A DNA stretch of 64,000 bases, from positions 992,001 to 1,056,000 of the forward strand of contig JAWUZG010000071.1 in assembly GCA_036785705.1 (NCBI GenBank), given 5' to 3'. The position numbers and the translations under genes are program-made. The notes under the pieces were generated by a model. The model was given only the letters and a program-made list of their open reading frames with translations, was not told the DNA's origin and ran no database searches. The stretch is from Acanthornis magna (Eukaryota; Chordata; Aves; Passeriformes; Acanthizidae). Below, one piece after another: positions 36,901-47,690 of the stretch. The number at the start of each line of letters is the position of its first letter. Position 1 is the stretch's first letter.

Positions 36901-39900
36901 AAACATAATGGGCCATAGAAGAATGTTTTTCACAGTCTAAAGAAATGGAAAACTGGAAAGACTTTCTTCAGAAGACAGATGTCTGTATTCCATGGGTTTC
37001 TCCTGAAGACCAGCACTGAGAAACTGGAGGTGGCTTGGTGATTTCTTTGAATGGTGGGGGAGATGCTTGCTGTGACTTTGTTTGTGAGACCTCTTGTCAC
37101 TTAAGGATTGTTTGATTTTATTTGGAGAGTTTCTGTAAGGGTATTTGATGCACAAGGAAAAAATCTACTTGTGAGATGTCTGTATAAGACATCAATGGTT
37201 TTGTGTGGGTTGCTTTTCCAGTGGTGTATGAGATGTGCTTGTGAATCATGAGTCTGCTGGCTTTGAGGATTTGCTTCCATTTGGAAATTTTAGGAAATTT
37301 AGCTTTATATGAGAAGTTTGAGAGCCTGGAAAGTTGCCCGAAGACTTGAAGAGGACACAATAGGACCATTTGATCTGGGAAATGTTTATTTTGAGTATAA
37401 ATTATAATTGCCTTGTCATTGTTCTGTGTAGTCCTGTGTTTATTGGCATGTCACAACTTGGCTTTTTAGTTTGCTTGGGATAATTGCTGTTTTTGTGGCA
37501 GTACCTGAGTGTTTTATAAATTTCTAAGTTGTCCTAGTTCTTTGTTGATTACAGAGTTCAGGAAACAGATGTTTCTCAAAGCAACAGCTTGACTGAGATA
37601 TCATAGCTGCTGATTTTGTGGAGAGGACCAACTAAATTTTCAGACCTTAATTATCCGGATTAGGTCTTAGCTGTACTCTTAGGAAACCAAATTAACTAAC
37701 TTGAAAATCACTAATAGTCTTCAATGATTGCAGTGTATAAGTACATATACTCCTTAATACCTCACAAGAGGAATTCCAGGGATTGCATTCAGGCAAATGA
37801 ATCACCTTGTGTAGATATTGATTAGTTACTCCTTGTGAAGAGACGATGTTCTTCTCTCGACATGTGGATGTTTTTGCCCATGAAACTTTCCAAGGAGGGT
37901 GCCTTCACTTTGCCCAAAATACTGGGCATGGCACATGTGGATGTGTGGGATGTTGTGCCATGGTGCACAGAGAGTCCTGCCCTCCTTAAACTGTGGTCTT
38001 GCAGACTGGAATAGAGGTTATAGTTTAATGCTGATAAACAGATAAAATAATCCTGTGGCTGATTTTACTTTCAGGAGCACATGGGTAGCAATTAACAGCT
38101 CTGTTTTCTAAGGCTTAAGACAGACTACATGGGGCAAACAAGCTAGATAGTTATTTTTCTGAGGTTAAACACATTTTTCTATTGAACTATGTTGAATGGA
38201 AACCTGAAACTCAGTCTGTTGTTTTGGTTTTATATTTATTGTATAAACAAACCTATGCAGGTTTTTCTGCTGATGTAAATGAAAGCAAAAATACTGCAGG
38301 AAAAAAAATCATGAATGGAAAAAAAATTAGATCCATAAAAATTTATCTGTAAAGGAATTTAACTTTGGCAGCAAATGAAAGTGAAACTAATGTTGGTGCT
38401 TGAAGATCTGTCTATGTCTCCAAGGTTTAAGTGGGATAACAGCCTTTCGCAGCTTTTTTACAAATTGGTACATTGATTGATACAACCTAGCCTTTCAGTG
38501 GCATGGCAGTGCTGTATAATTTTTTTTTCTGGGCTCATTTTGAAGCCTGAATTGAAAAAGCATGACTCATCAGTTTAATAAGCAAAAGATGGCTAATGTG
38601 ATATTTGTCGTATCACTCCCATTTTTGGCTGTAAAACGAGAGTGCTTTAACCTCTCTAACCCTCTGTGCCATTTTGGCTTAAAGTGTAGATTAGGTTGTA
38701 GTTTCCAGTGTTTTCTGCCCTGATTATCTGCTCACGCTGCTGCTTCCTAGGAGGTCTGCATTGCAGGTATTACAGCTCCCTTTTACATTTAAGTTTTCCT
38801 GGATGTCACTGTTCGCTTCGAGAGCCTAAATCTGGATTCACTGGGAGTTACTGGAGCTTTGCATCCCTCTTTTGGTAAATGGCATTTTAATTTATGCTTT
38901 CAAGATGTTACATAATTTTGACAATCAGTCAATATATTTTCAGTGTTTAAGTCCTATCTAATGCATTACACAGAAATCCTGTCTTCTAGTTCCAGCAGAC
39001 TGTCATCATGAAACAAAACTTTCCTTTCCTTTGAAAATATTTCATATCTGGATTACTCTCCTACCTGAACTAAATGATTCAGCTTATTTCTGAAATCCAC
39101 TAGTGTTTCCATGCCAGGAAACAAGATCTAATAATAATTTCCAATTAAAGAAAACCAGTAATTAGTTCCTGGCACTCATATTCATTCTATACATATATGC
39201 AAGCCAATATTTTGTAGAAGTGCAACAACAAAATAAAATAGATAAAATGGTGTTAACTGCATAATGACTGGAAGAGTTTAAAGTATCATTTGTATATAAC
39301 TGAAAAACTGAAAGATAAAGGATGGTCCAAATTGAACTACTGAAACTGGAAAAATATTATTAGATTATGGATCTGACAATAAAACATTATACCAGAGCAC
39401 AAAGTATTCTCCTGCTTTCTTTACAGTGACTGAAGGAAGCACCAATATTTACTGATTTTCAAGCAGGTGTAAGAGCAAATGTGCTGCTTTAGAGAAGCAA
39501 AGGTATGGTATAGGTTAGTCATTGCAATAAATGCGTAGGGAAATATATTGACATATGATCAGCATTTAAGGGCCAGTTTTCAAGTGTTTTCTCTGCCCAG
39601 AAGCTCCCATTGTGATATTTCTGGTCCAGCTAATTAAACAGTTCAGTCTATAAGGTGCTAAAGTCTTTTGAAAACTTGGTTACTCTTTTCAAAACAGTAT
39701 GGAGGTGAGCTTCTGAAAATATGGATCACGTCATGAGATCCCTCTGCTCCTTGAATCTGGGTGTAATCCAAAACCAATAAAATCACTGAACATGGTAATC
39801 TCTGGGTCAAGAACATTCACTTTTAAATTCTAGCTAGGTTGACATTATAATGAAACATGTGACCATATGTACTTGTTAAAAAAGCAGAAATAAAGACAGA

Positions 39901-42560
39901 AATAGGGTCAGTTTGCTGGTCCATTGGAAAGGTTAATACAGGGATGTGGTTTCCAAAATAGTGGCCAAGAGCAATTTTGCTGTTTTGCTGGAAACAAGCT
40001 TTTTTGGCTTTACAGCATGGATTCAGCAAGACAACTGCATTTCATGAAAGCACATAGGACAATAAACATATGATTATGAGAAAGAGGGTCTACTCATGCC
40101 CTTGTGATTATTTCTTCCACTGTGTTTCATTCATCATATACAGTTCTCATGCAAAGCCAATGACAAGCAGGCGGCTGTTTTTCTTGACTAATGTTAAATC
40201 CATAATAATGCAGAGGAGAAATTACAGGTACTGGATATATTTTAATGACATCCCAAACTGAGTTGACCTAGTGCCACAAACATACATTCTGCTGCTCTAA
40301 GAAGCAATGCAGAAGCTGAAGCAAAGGGAATGACTTCTACAGACAGTACCTCAAAGAAATGTGGTTGGAATGACAAAATTTCTCAGGCCATTTTTAAGGT
40401 TCTGGATTTATTGTTTTATGGTACTAAGTAGAGGTTTGGCAAAATTTTAAATTTGCATTAATGCCATCATAACATATAACTCATTAACCTTTAATGAAAA
40501 TCTCTATGGCTGTTCTCAGTAAATTTCATTCAACTTACATACATTAATTGTAAGCCTGGTCTTGTTGCTCCCTTTTGAAAGGGACTGCATGCAGTCATAG
40601 AATGGCAGCTCTAGTAGCATGGTTCTTAAAGGATTTAAGTGGTAGTTATATATTTGTTGGATTGTGGTGAGTCACCGTGGCTTCTGGAAATGTTATCTGT
40701 GTGATTTAAAGGAAGGATAAAACAAATAACTTTGAGTATAAAAAGCAAAATAATTATTCTAGGAGAAAAGCTTCTTGGTGGCTAACATTTGAGAATCCAT
40801 GCTTTGCAAATAATGTGTTTTGATAAGTCTGTTTTCCAAAGATGAAATGAAGTATTTATACACGAGGAAAAAAAAATCCTTGGCATTAATCATCAGTAAC
40901 TAACTGTTTTAAAGTCACAGTATTTCAGGTTTACTTATGGTTTGGTTTTTTGCCCAGTCTCCTTCGAGAGGTTAAAATTTATACTCTTTGGCTGAAATTC
41001 CTTTTCCATACCCATGCCAAAATTCTACTGATGTCTCACAAATACCTATTTAGATGACTTGCAAAAGTGCCTGCAGTGCTCAATAATTTTTCTATTATAG
41101 GTAACTCTTCTCCACTGTGGAGAAAGGTAAAGAACTTTCCAGCAATTCATTTATTTTATTTTTTTTTAACATAGGCAAGAATACAAGCTTCCTACCTCCA
41201 AGATCAAAAGTCTCTCAGACCCTGGGAATATTTATAATTACAAGGGCCTTTGTTGGTAGAAACAGAGGAGACTCCTCTGTAAAGTAAGGAGGCATGGTCT
41301 GAGAAACACCACATTCTAATACCTGAACTGAATCTACTAAAGAAGAATTTGAAACAGATTCTCTGTTATCACAGCTGAAAGGGGGAAGAGCTGGAAAATT
41401 AACTCTTGATTTACACCTTTCTTCTGCTTTTATTCAAACTTCCATGTGTAGATGATTTGAATTTTGTCATGAGGAAAAGAAAGGTTCTCCTAAGCTGAAA
41501 CATCTTCTGCCTATAAATCAAACCTGCAAACATTTCTTTCTAATAAGGTTTTCAACTTGCTCATCAAAGAAAAGGCTCCAAAATACATACCTCACCGATG
41601 ATACATTTCAATTTTAAATTATTATATTTTTGGTGATTTCCCAGGGAAGTAGCCAAATTTACCTACTTTTCAAATGAAAATGTATTTTGGAGACTTTTTA
41701 TCTTATTGTTTGCTAATGTGAAACCAAATTATACAAAACACACAGATTACTTCAGTGTACTGTTGACTGAAATGTATGAGAAGCCATTCTACACAGACTA
41801 AATTTAATCAGAAGTGTGTTACAAATCTACTCCTGTATCTATTACTCTAAGTGCTTCCAGAGCAGGGAATGTGATTTCTCATGGACATCAGAGGTCGCTG
41901 CTTAATTATTCATCCTGAAATTTAATTTCAAAGCTTGTAATCATTTGACTGTTTAAGATGGAATTTGTTACTGAAACAAGCCAAGAGGAATTAGAGTATT
42001 ATTTAACACTGACTCATTTCAGTTTCAGCATACTTGATAACTGGCTCATTTCATGCACAGTCCCTGCAGGCCCCTGGAATAAGCTACCTATGATATTGAT
42101 TATTTTGGTTCACATAGAGTAGGTAAATTTACTCATTTGTGAATGGAAATGTTGTTCTCCTGAGGTGCACCATCTCTGTTTTGACTATATATCAGGGTGT
42201 CTCCTGTTAGTGAAAAGAGGATAGATCTTTCTTCTCTGCCACTAGTCCCAGCCTACCAGGGTAGCTTTGCAATACCCCTGGGCAGTGTGGTCTTGATAAT
42301 GCAAACCAAAAGGTTCGTGATTTGAAACACAGGTTTCACAATAAATGAAGCAAACACTTTTTTTATGCTCCCAGCTACACTTCAAAAATCAGTACTTACT
42401 ACATTGCAGAAAGTTGTGTCTGTATGGTCAGTATTTTTTCTCCATCATAGTCAGAGAAGTAGGAGCTAAAGCAGTATGAGCTGTCCCTGCACTTAAAATA
42501 TGCCAGTACTTGGTGTCAGCATAAACTAGTGGCGAGTTGCTGTCCTTTAAAGCATCTACC
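33972..42560. other. Unique AT-rich sequence, no gene recognised
   Basis: About 8.6 kb without recognised transposons or genes. The 107-codon frame at 34267-34590 (+) is Leu-rich, matches nothing I know and has no splice context. A T+G-skewed segment at 37000-37620 is listed separately. Some sub-stretches (for example about 41870-42110 and 40440-40520) have a complex, non-repetitive texture that could be conserved non-coding DNA, but I cannot judge conservation from one sequence. Confidence 0.45.
37000..37620. other. T+G-skewed (strand-asymmetric) segment
   Basis: Over about 600 bp the plus strand is visibly dominated by T and G with few C, unlike the neighbouring DNA. The minus strand is correspondingly A+C-rich and carries two adjacent open frames (37118-37369 and 36937-37155) in different frames. 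I recognise no protein in them. Such skew can come from long-term transcription, from an old repeat, or by chance. Confidence 0.4.
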
Positions 42561-43130
42561 TTGACTCCTAAGATGGCTTACTTAGAGATTTGCTAGGCAG
42601 CACGAGAGGTCATGACGGGACAGATATTGTGATACCACCACAGAAGTGCTTTCAACCTTTGCGTCCAAGACTTACCTTAGCAGATGTCTTCTCCATGCTG
42701 CATCCGAGGCTGACTGCAGCCAGAGAGGGCCTGCATCCCTGTAGCTGCTCTGGTCACTGCCATTTCTGTTGTTGTTGGCTGGGCTGGCGCAGGGCATCCC
42801 AGGGAGGGAGTGTGAGCCCAAGGCAGGCGGCACTTTCTCAGTGGTGTGAGGAGCATTAGCCTTTCAGGAGACACTGACCCACTGGCAACTAACAAAATGG
42901 GGCTTCCCACACATGCCCAGCCTGGCAGCAGCTCAGGAAGCTGAGCTGCCCAGAACCCATGTGCATGGCACTGGGCACCCTCAGTACCCTACCCATCTCT
43001 GCAGCTCCCCTGCAAGGCAGTCATTCTCACACATGTCTGTCGTGTCCACAGGGCTGCATGGCCCTGCAAGACCCTCAGAGCTTTGGCACTGGAGATTTTT
43101 GCACAGGGCTATGAGAGGCAAAATCTGAGA
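42561..43130. other. GC-rich segment of unknown origin
   Basis: A block of higher GC with CAGCTCAGGAAGCTGAGCTG-like short inverted repeats and overlapping open frames on both strands (42590-42859 (+), 42677-42910 (-), 42913-43128 (+)). The frames are not continuous with each other and show no domain. No LTR ends, tail or splice bracket is evident. It may be an unclassified old repeat or a GC-rich regulatory or transcribed segment. Confidence 0.4.
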
Positions 43131-43757
43131 ACCAGGGAGCTCCCCAAAAGACACGAGTCAAAGATATGAATTGTGTATTCTTCCTCTGGCTTTGCTTCAG
43201 TGCCTCTCTGTGAGCCTTTCTTAGACGTACACCTGTAAGAATGCAATGAATAGTCACCAGTTGTTCACAGACCCTTTCTCAGAGCATCTCAGAATTTCCC
43301 AGGAGCTAGAGCAACAGAACATTGCTGTAGCCTCTGTCTGCACCATAATTAAGCCAATTTCACAAATTAAAGTAAAATCAAACTTATCTGAGACTTCGTT
43401 CAAAGTTATCAGAAATTATCACAGAAAGTGAGAAATACACCATAAATTACAAAGTATCCTCATTAAAGGAGCCTGTGTGACGCTCCTTTAAAACTAAAAT
43501 ATCAGGAAGTTTACATATGCCTTGGCTTTTGAATAATCACATTTCTCTTAAATCTAGGCTGATCTTAAATGAGGAAATGAATTAGAAGTTAACATTTAGA
43601 TTTTATCTCTTCCTTTTTATAATTTCTACCAGATATGAATTTCCTGCCAATTCAATGTTAAAATTCAATTAAAATTGAATACAAAAGCAAGTCTTGTTGA
43701 GCCTGCTTAGTCTCAAGAAAATTGAGAGGAGATATTAATACACATAAATAACTCCAA
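43131..43757. other. Short unique stretch with a hairpin
   Basis: Nothing gene-like is seen. It contains the perfect stem-loop at 43463-43491 and a short inverted repeat (ATTCAATT, AA, AATTGAAT) near 43662-43679. Confidence 0.5.
43463..43491. repeat. Perfect 10-bp stem with 9-nt loop
   Basis: The arms TTAAAGGAGC (43463-43472) and GCTCCTTTAA (43482-43491) are exact reverse complements around the loop CTGTGTGAC. The stem is too short for a microRNA precursor. There is no U-run typical of a terminator, which would not be expected in a vertebrate genome anyway. Confidence 0.85.
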
Positions 43758-44055
43758 GTTGGGTGCCAAGAGGATGGTGCCAGGCTCTTTTCTTGGTGTC
43801 CACCAACAGGACACAGAACAATGGCTGTAAACTAAAACACAAGAAGTTTCACCTCAACACTAAGAGGAAATGTACATTGAGGGTGGCAGAGCACTGGAAC
43901 AGGCTGCCCAAGGTGGACATGGAGTCTCCCTCTCTGGAGACATTCCAAACCCACCTGGACACATTCCTGTGTCACCTGCTCTAGGTGACCCACCTTGGCA
44001 GGGGATTTGGACTGGTTGGTCCCTTCCAGCCCTGACTATTCCAAGATTCTGTGAT
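43758..44055 (+). mobile_element. CR1 LINE fragment, 3' end of ORF2 plus tail, plus strand
   Basis: The segment carries the end of CR1 ORF2 and the 3' tail: GGATGGTGCCAGGCTCTTTT, then GCACTGGAACAGGCTGCCCA, the GAGTCTCCCTCTCTGGAGAC block, ACCTGCTCTAGGTGACCC, GGTCCCTTCCAGCC, ending in GATTCTGTGAT. The frame at 43763-43984 gives the CR1 C-terminal block (residues ...EHWNRLP... then ESPSLETFQTHLD...), which is the end of the reverse-transcriptase protein and lacks all catalytic motifs. The upstream cut near 43758 is the usual 5' truncation. It is the only CR1 here on the plus strand. Confidence 0.93.
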
Positions 44056-45424
44056 ATATTATGATCCTTTTTATGAACTCACTTGTAATATGTGAAAACA
44101 TTCAATTATGAGATAGAGAGCCTCTTACCTTCCAGGTTTTTTTTTCTCTTGTGGCTAATTTCTTCATCTTCCTTTCCTAAATAAAAATTGCAATAAGATA
44201 TCTTCAATTAAATGCTTAAAGAACATCCTCCAGATCTCTAAACCAGAGTGAAATGTACTCCTTAATGCAGATATTATGACAAAATGATTGAACTCTTCAA
44301 TTTTTTTTTACATAACTGGAAGGCGAGAGCTTGAATTAGGTATGTACAACTGTGCAGTATTTCCTACACTGACTGTGGAAAGTAAAACAAAATAAGACAA
44401 CATAAAATATTGAATCTTTTTGAGGCCAATTTCTATGCATCTGTTTTGTGAAAGAAAGGATGAATCTTTCAATTTAGATAGAGAACATATTTGTTGAAGT
44501 AATCACATCCTGTAACATAAATACTGCTTTCAGTTTTAGGAGAAACAGGAATAACTATTTTCATACTGTGTGCTGAAGCTAAATTTTGCATAAACACTAA
44601 GTCATTTTGCTTTGACACAAATATTTTAGAAAAAAATGAAATGTGCCTTGATCTACTTGCCATTTTTGTTCACCTTATTTTAGTGGTTGATATTTGTTGC
44701 TTAATGTCAAAGTTTCCTTAGGAAGCTGCTAAGGTTTAACAGAAAACTCACCAGGAGAAAACACCAAGAAGAGAAAAACAACACTATATTATTACTTGTC
44801 CAATTGATTTGTGAACACCATTCTGTATCTCCTCTTGCTATTCTTATACACCAGGTCATGAATATTCTGTATTTCCAGTGTCAATGTAAAGTTCACTGAG
44901 TCTTAGATCAATTAGACCAAATGGATTGCTGTTGGGAGAAAACAGTGTATCCAAATTTAGAAGCTTATTTGAGAGTATTTGAGATAACAACCTGTCATCT
45001 TTTATTTTGAAATACAATAGTAAGTAGAGAAACAAAACAAAGTAAAGATATGCTGCAAAATTCTGACTGGTTCAGGAGGTTGTTCAATTGCATTTCTGTA
45101 ATTACTTCCATGTGGATGCACACACACACACACACTTCTTACAGAATTCTTCTATTTGATTCAGTCACAATTTATAGCACATAGGTCAATCAATGATTTT
45201 CAGACTTTGTGCTAGAAACAGGTGAAGAGGCAGACTAGAAGGCAGACTAGAAACTAGAGGCAGAAGTCCTTGTTCTGTTTCAGAAACTGTTTTTTATTTT
45301 TGAAGTATCTATAAAAGCTGAAAGGATATCAGATACAGTTTAGTTAACTAAAATAACATAAAAATCAGAAGTTTTTGCACTATTTTGGAAACAGTCTGCT
45401 TTTATATTTTTGGTGGTTGCTAGA
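44056..45424. other. Unique AT-rich sequence, no gene
   Basis: No transposon or gene is seen. It holds an AC microsatellite at 45119-45135 and a small direct repeat of GGCAGACTAGAA at about 45230-45253. Confidence 0.5.
45119..45135. repeat. AC dinucleotide microsatellite (short)
   Basis: About eight uninterrupted CA units following TGGATG. It is an ordinary simple repeat. Confidence 0.9.
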
Positions 45425-45558
45425 ATGATAGAATCAATCATAGAATCATGGAATCACGGAATCATAGAATCATAGAATCATAGAATCATAGAATCTTAGA
45501 ATCATAGAATCATAGAATAGCTTTGGTTGAAAGGGATCCTAAAGGTCATCTAGTTTGG
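45425..45558 (-). mobile_element. Very short CR1 3' tail with expanded octamer array, minus strand
   Basis: About ten consecutive or near-consecutive 8-bp units of the CATAGAAT type (variants CATGGAAT, CACGGAAT, CTTAGAAT) run from about 45440 to 45524. Only some 35 bp of CR1 3' UTR follow (AGCTTTGGTTGAAAGGGATC, then CTAAAGGTCATCTAGTTT). CR1 copies normally end in only a few octamers, so the tail here has expanded into a minisatellite-like array while the body was truncated almost to nothing. Confidence 0.9.
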
Positions 45559-46810
45559 TAATTGTTTGGACAGCGAAGGAACTAGTATTGAAGAAAGCAA
45601 AATACAGTGTAAAACCCCCACATTCACTTAATCCTACAAACAATGTCAATTCAACAGTGATATTTATCTTTTACAATATAGAAAAAAAGGAATATACAAA
45701 GGCAACATATTTATTAGAGTGTGTATAAATACTGCACACATCAAGATTCATATGTGCATGATTAGCCTGTGAAACTCACTGCCACAGAACAAAGGGAAAA
45801 GGCTTTGATAAAAATTTTAAAAGAATAAATCAATATCCCAACTAAATAATTATATCAGTTTTCAGCTGCATTCAGATATCACAGTGACTGTAATGTTATG
45901 CCCACTCCTCAAACTCACCTATGCAGAGAATATCCTTAAACTCATGAAAAAATTATTTTTCTAGTACAAAGAAGATATTTCTCCCTGCACACATCATTCT
46001 AGAGGTTTATCTCTGAAATAGCTGACAATGACTGCTGTCAAATTAAATAAATGTTCGGATCACTTGATATAGCAAATTCTTTACTACCAAAGTAGATATC
46101 TGTCAGAACAGTTATACTTCTTCATTTGATCTTTTATATTCCAAATAATGAGAGTAAATTACAAAGATAAATATGAACTTTTTAATGATGCAGCCTAGCA
46201 TACAATGCATATAGATCACAGTACACTCAGCCATCCAAGCAGATGTTGTCTATACAGTTCTTTGAGCACAGGCACAGAGCAGAACTTGAATTCCTGCTTG
46301 GTTAGTGTTGTACTGCCTGGGCACAAATCTGTGCTCAGGCTCCAGAGCCTGGAGAAGCAGGAGCCCCCGTTGCTGCCCAGCCTGAGCTTAGCCTCAGATG
46401 CCCTTTACGCTCTGTGATAATATCATGCAACTAACTTCAGGGAAACAAGCAAGTCAGGAGCTTCTTCTCACAAAACTTAGTAACTTGTGTGGCAAGGAAT
46501 GGTTGCTGTGACAGAAATGTGGCAAAGGAAATGTATGGGGTATGTGCAGACCACACTGACCAATGAACAACCATTGGGACCACCCCTGAAGAATATACAG
46601 AAATAAACATAACCAGTATAGCCTGCAAGTGTTTTTAGCAAAATCTTTGTGACCCTAAATGACAGTAGTAAAGAAATTCTAGAAAAATTATATAGAATGA
46701 ATGGTCAGAAGAGAATAAAATAATCAAAGAAATATTTAACTTTCATTTTATGTTTGTTGCCTTTTCTTCCCAAACTCCATTTTCATGCTGTATGTTATGT
46801 TTGCACTACC
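45559..46810. other. Unique sequence; possible old LTR remnant at 46200-46630
   Basis: Mostly AT-rich and featureless. Between about 46200 and 46630 a GC-richer block is followed by GACCAATGAAC (a CCAAT motif, 46558-46568), ATATACAG and AAATAAACAT, an arrangement resembling U3-to-polyadenylation-signal of an LTR. No TG...CA ends or duplicated flanks were found, so this stays a suggestion. Confidence 0.3.
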
Positions 46811-47690
46811 CAGAATCATAGAATGTGTTGGAAGGAATATTTAAAGGTCATTTAATCCAAATCCTGCAATGAGCAGAGACATCTTCAACTAGATTAAGGT
46901 TGCTCAGAGACCAAACTCACCTGACCTGGAATATTCTCATATTCTACCACCTCTCTGGGCAACCTGTGCCAGTGCTTTACCACCTTCATTGTAAAAAAAG
47001 CCCCATGCTTCTTCCTTATAGGTAATCTAAATCAACCCTTTTTCAGTTTAAACCATTATGCTTTCGCCTATCACAGCAGGTCCTGCCAAGAAGTCTACCC
47101 CCACATTTCTGAGGCTCTCTGTAAGTACTGAAATGCCACAGTAAAGTTCCTCCAGACCCTTCCCTTGTCCGAGTAGAACAACTCCAATTCTCTCAGCCTT
47201 TCCTCACAGGTGAGGTGTTCCAGCCCACTGATAATATTCATGGCTCTCCTTTGGACCCATTCAAACAGGTCCATGTCTGTTCTGTTTTGGGGCTCCCAGA
47301 CCTGGTTGCAGCACTGCAGGTGAGGTCTCACCAGAGCAGAGCAGAGCAGAGGGGCAGAATCCCCTCCCTGGCCCTGCTGCCCACGCTGCTTTTGCTGCAG
47401 CCCAGGACACATTTGGTTGTCGGGGCTGCAAGCGCACATTGCTGGGCCTTGTCCAGCCTCTCATCCAGCAGCACCCCCAAATCCTTCTCAGCAGAGCTGC
47501 TCTCCATCTGTTCATCCATCAGTTTGTAGCAATCCTGGGGGTTGCCCCAACCCAGGTGCAGCACCCTGGGCTTGGCTTTGTTGGACCTGATGAGGTTTCC
47601 ATGGGCCCACTTCTCGAGCTTGTCCAGCTCCCTCTGGATGGCATCCCAACCTTCAGGCATATTCCTGTGCCGGTGTCAGTTGATACATCA
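46811..47690 (-). mobile_element. CR1 LINE, longest copy in the window (about 880 bp), minus strand
   Basis: The 3' tail lies at 46811 (CAGAATCATAGAATGTGTTG on plus) and the body extends to about 47690. From the tail it runs through the diverged 3' UTR and on into the ORF2 region coding for the part after the reverse-transcriptase catalytic core. This is one of the longer CR1 remnants expected in a bird genome, where most copies are a few hundred bp. The 5' edge is blurred: homology is clear to 47660 and fades by 47690-47730. It is transcriptionally dead as a gene; the reading frame is interrupted as described in the separate entry. Confidence 0.93.
47095..47660 (-). pseudogene. Broken CR1 ORF2 (reverse transcriptase C-terminal part)
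   Basis: Two overlapping minus-strand frames together give the C-terminal part of CR1 ORF2. The upstream frame (47660 down to 47328) contains the DKLEKWAHGNL, KAKPRVLHLGWGNP and SSSAEKDLGVLLDERLD blocks. The downstream frame (47439 down to 47095) contains ALVRPHLQCCNQVWEPQ and EHLTCEERLRELELF. These blocks are typical of CR1 between the RT thumb and the C-terminus; the YADD-bearing core lies upstream and is absent. The frame switch falls in a GCTCT repeat at 47335-47351, which has one more 5-bp unit than I expect, a +5 slippage frameshift. A second irregularity, an apparent 13-bp insertion, precedes the upstream ATG at 47658-47660. No function is possible. Confidence 0.85.

Noticed and set aside
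40588..40625. CATAGAATGGCAGC looked like a CR1 tail
   Set aside because: Only about nine bases match the CR1 octamer and no CR1 body follows on either side.
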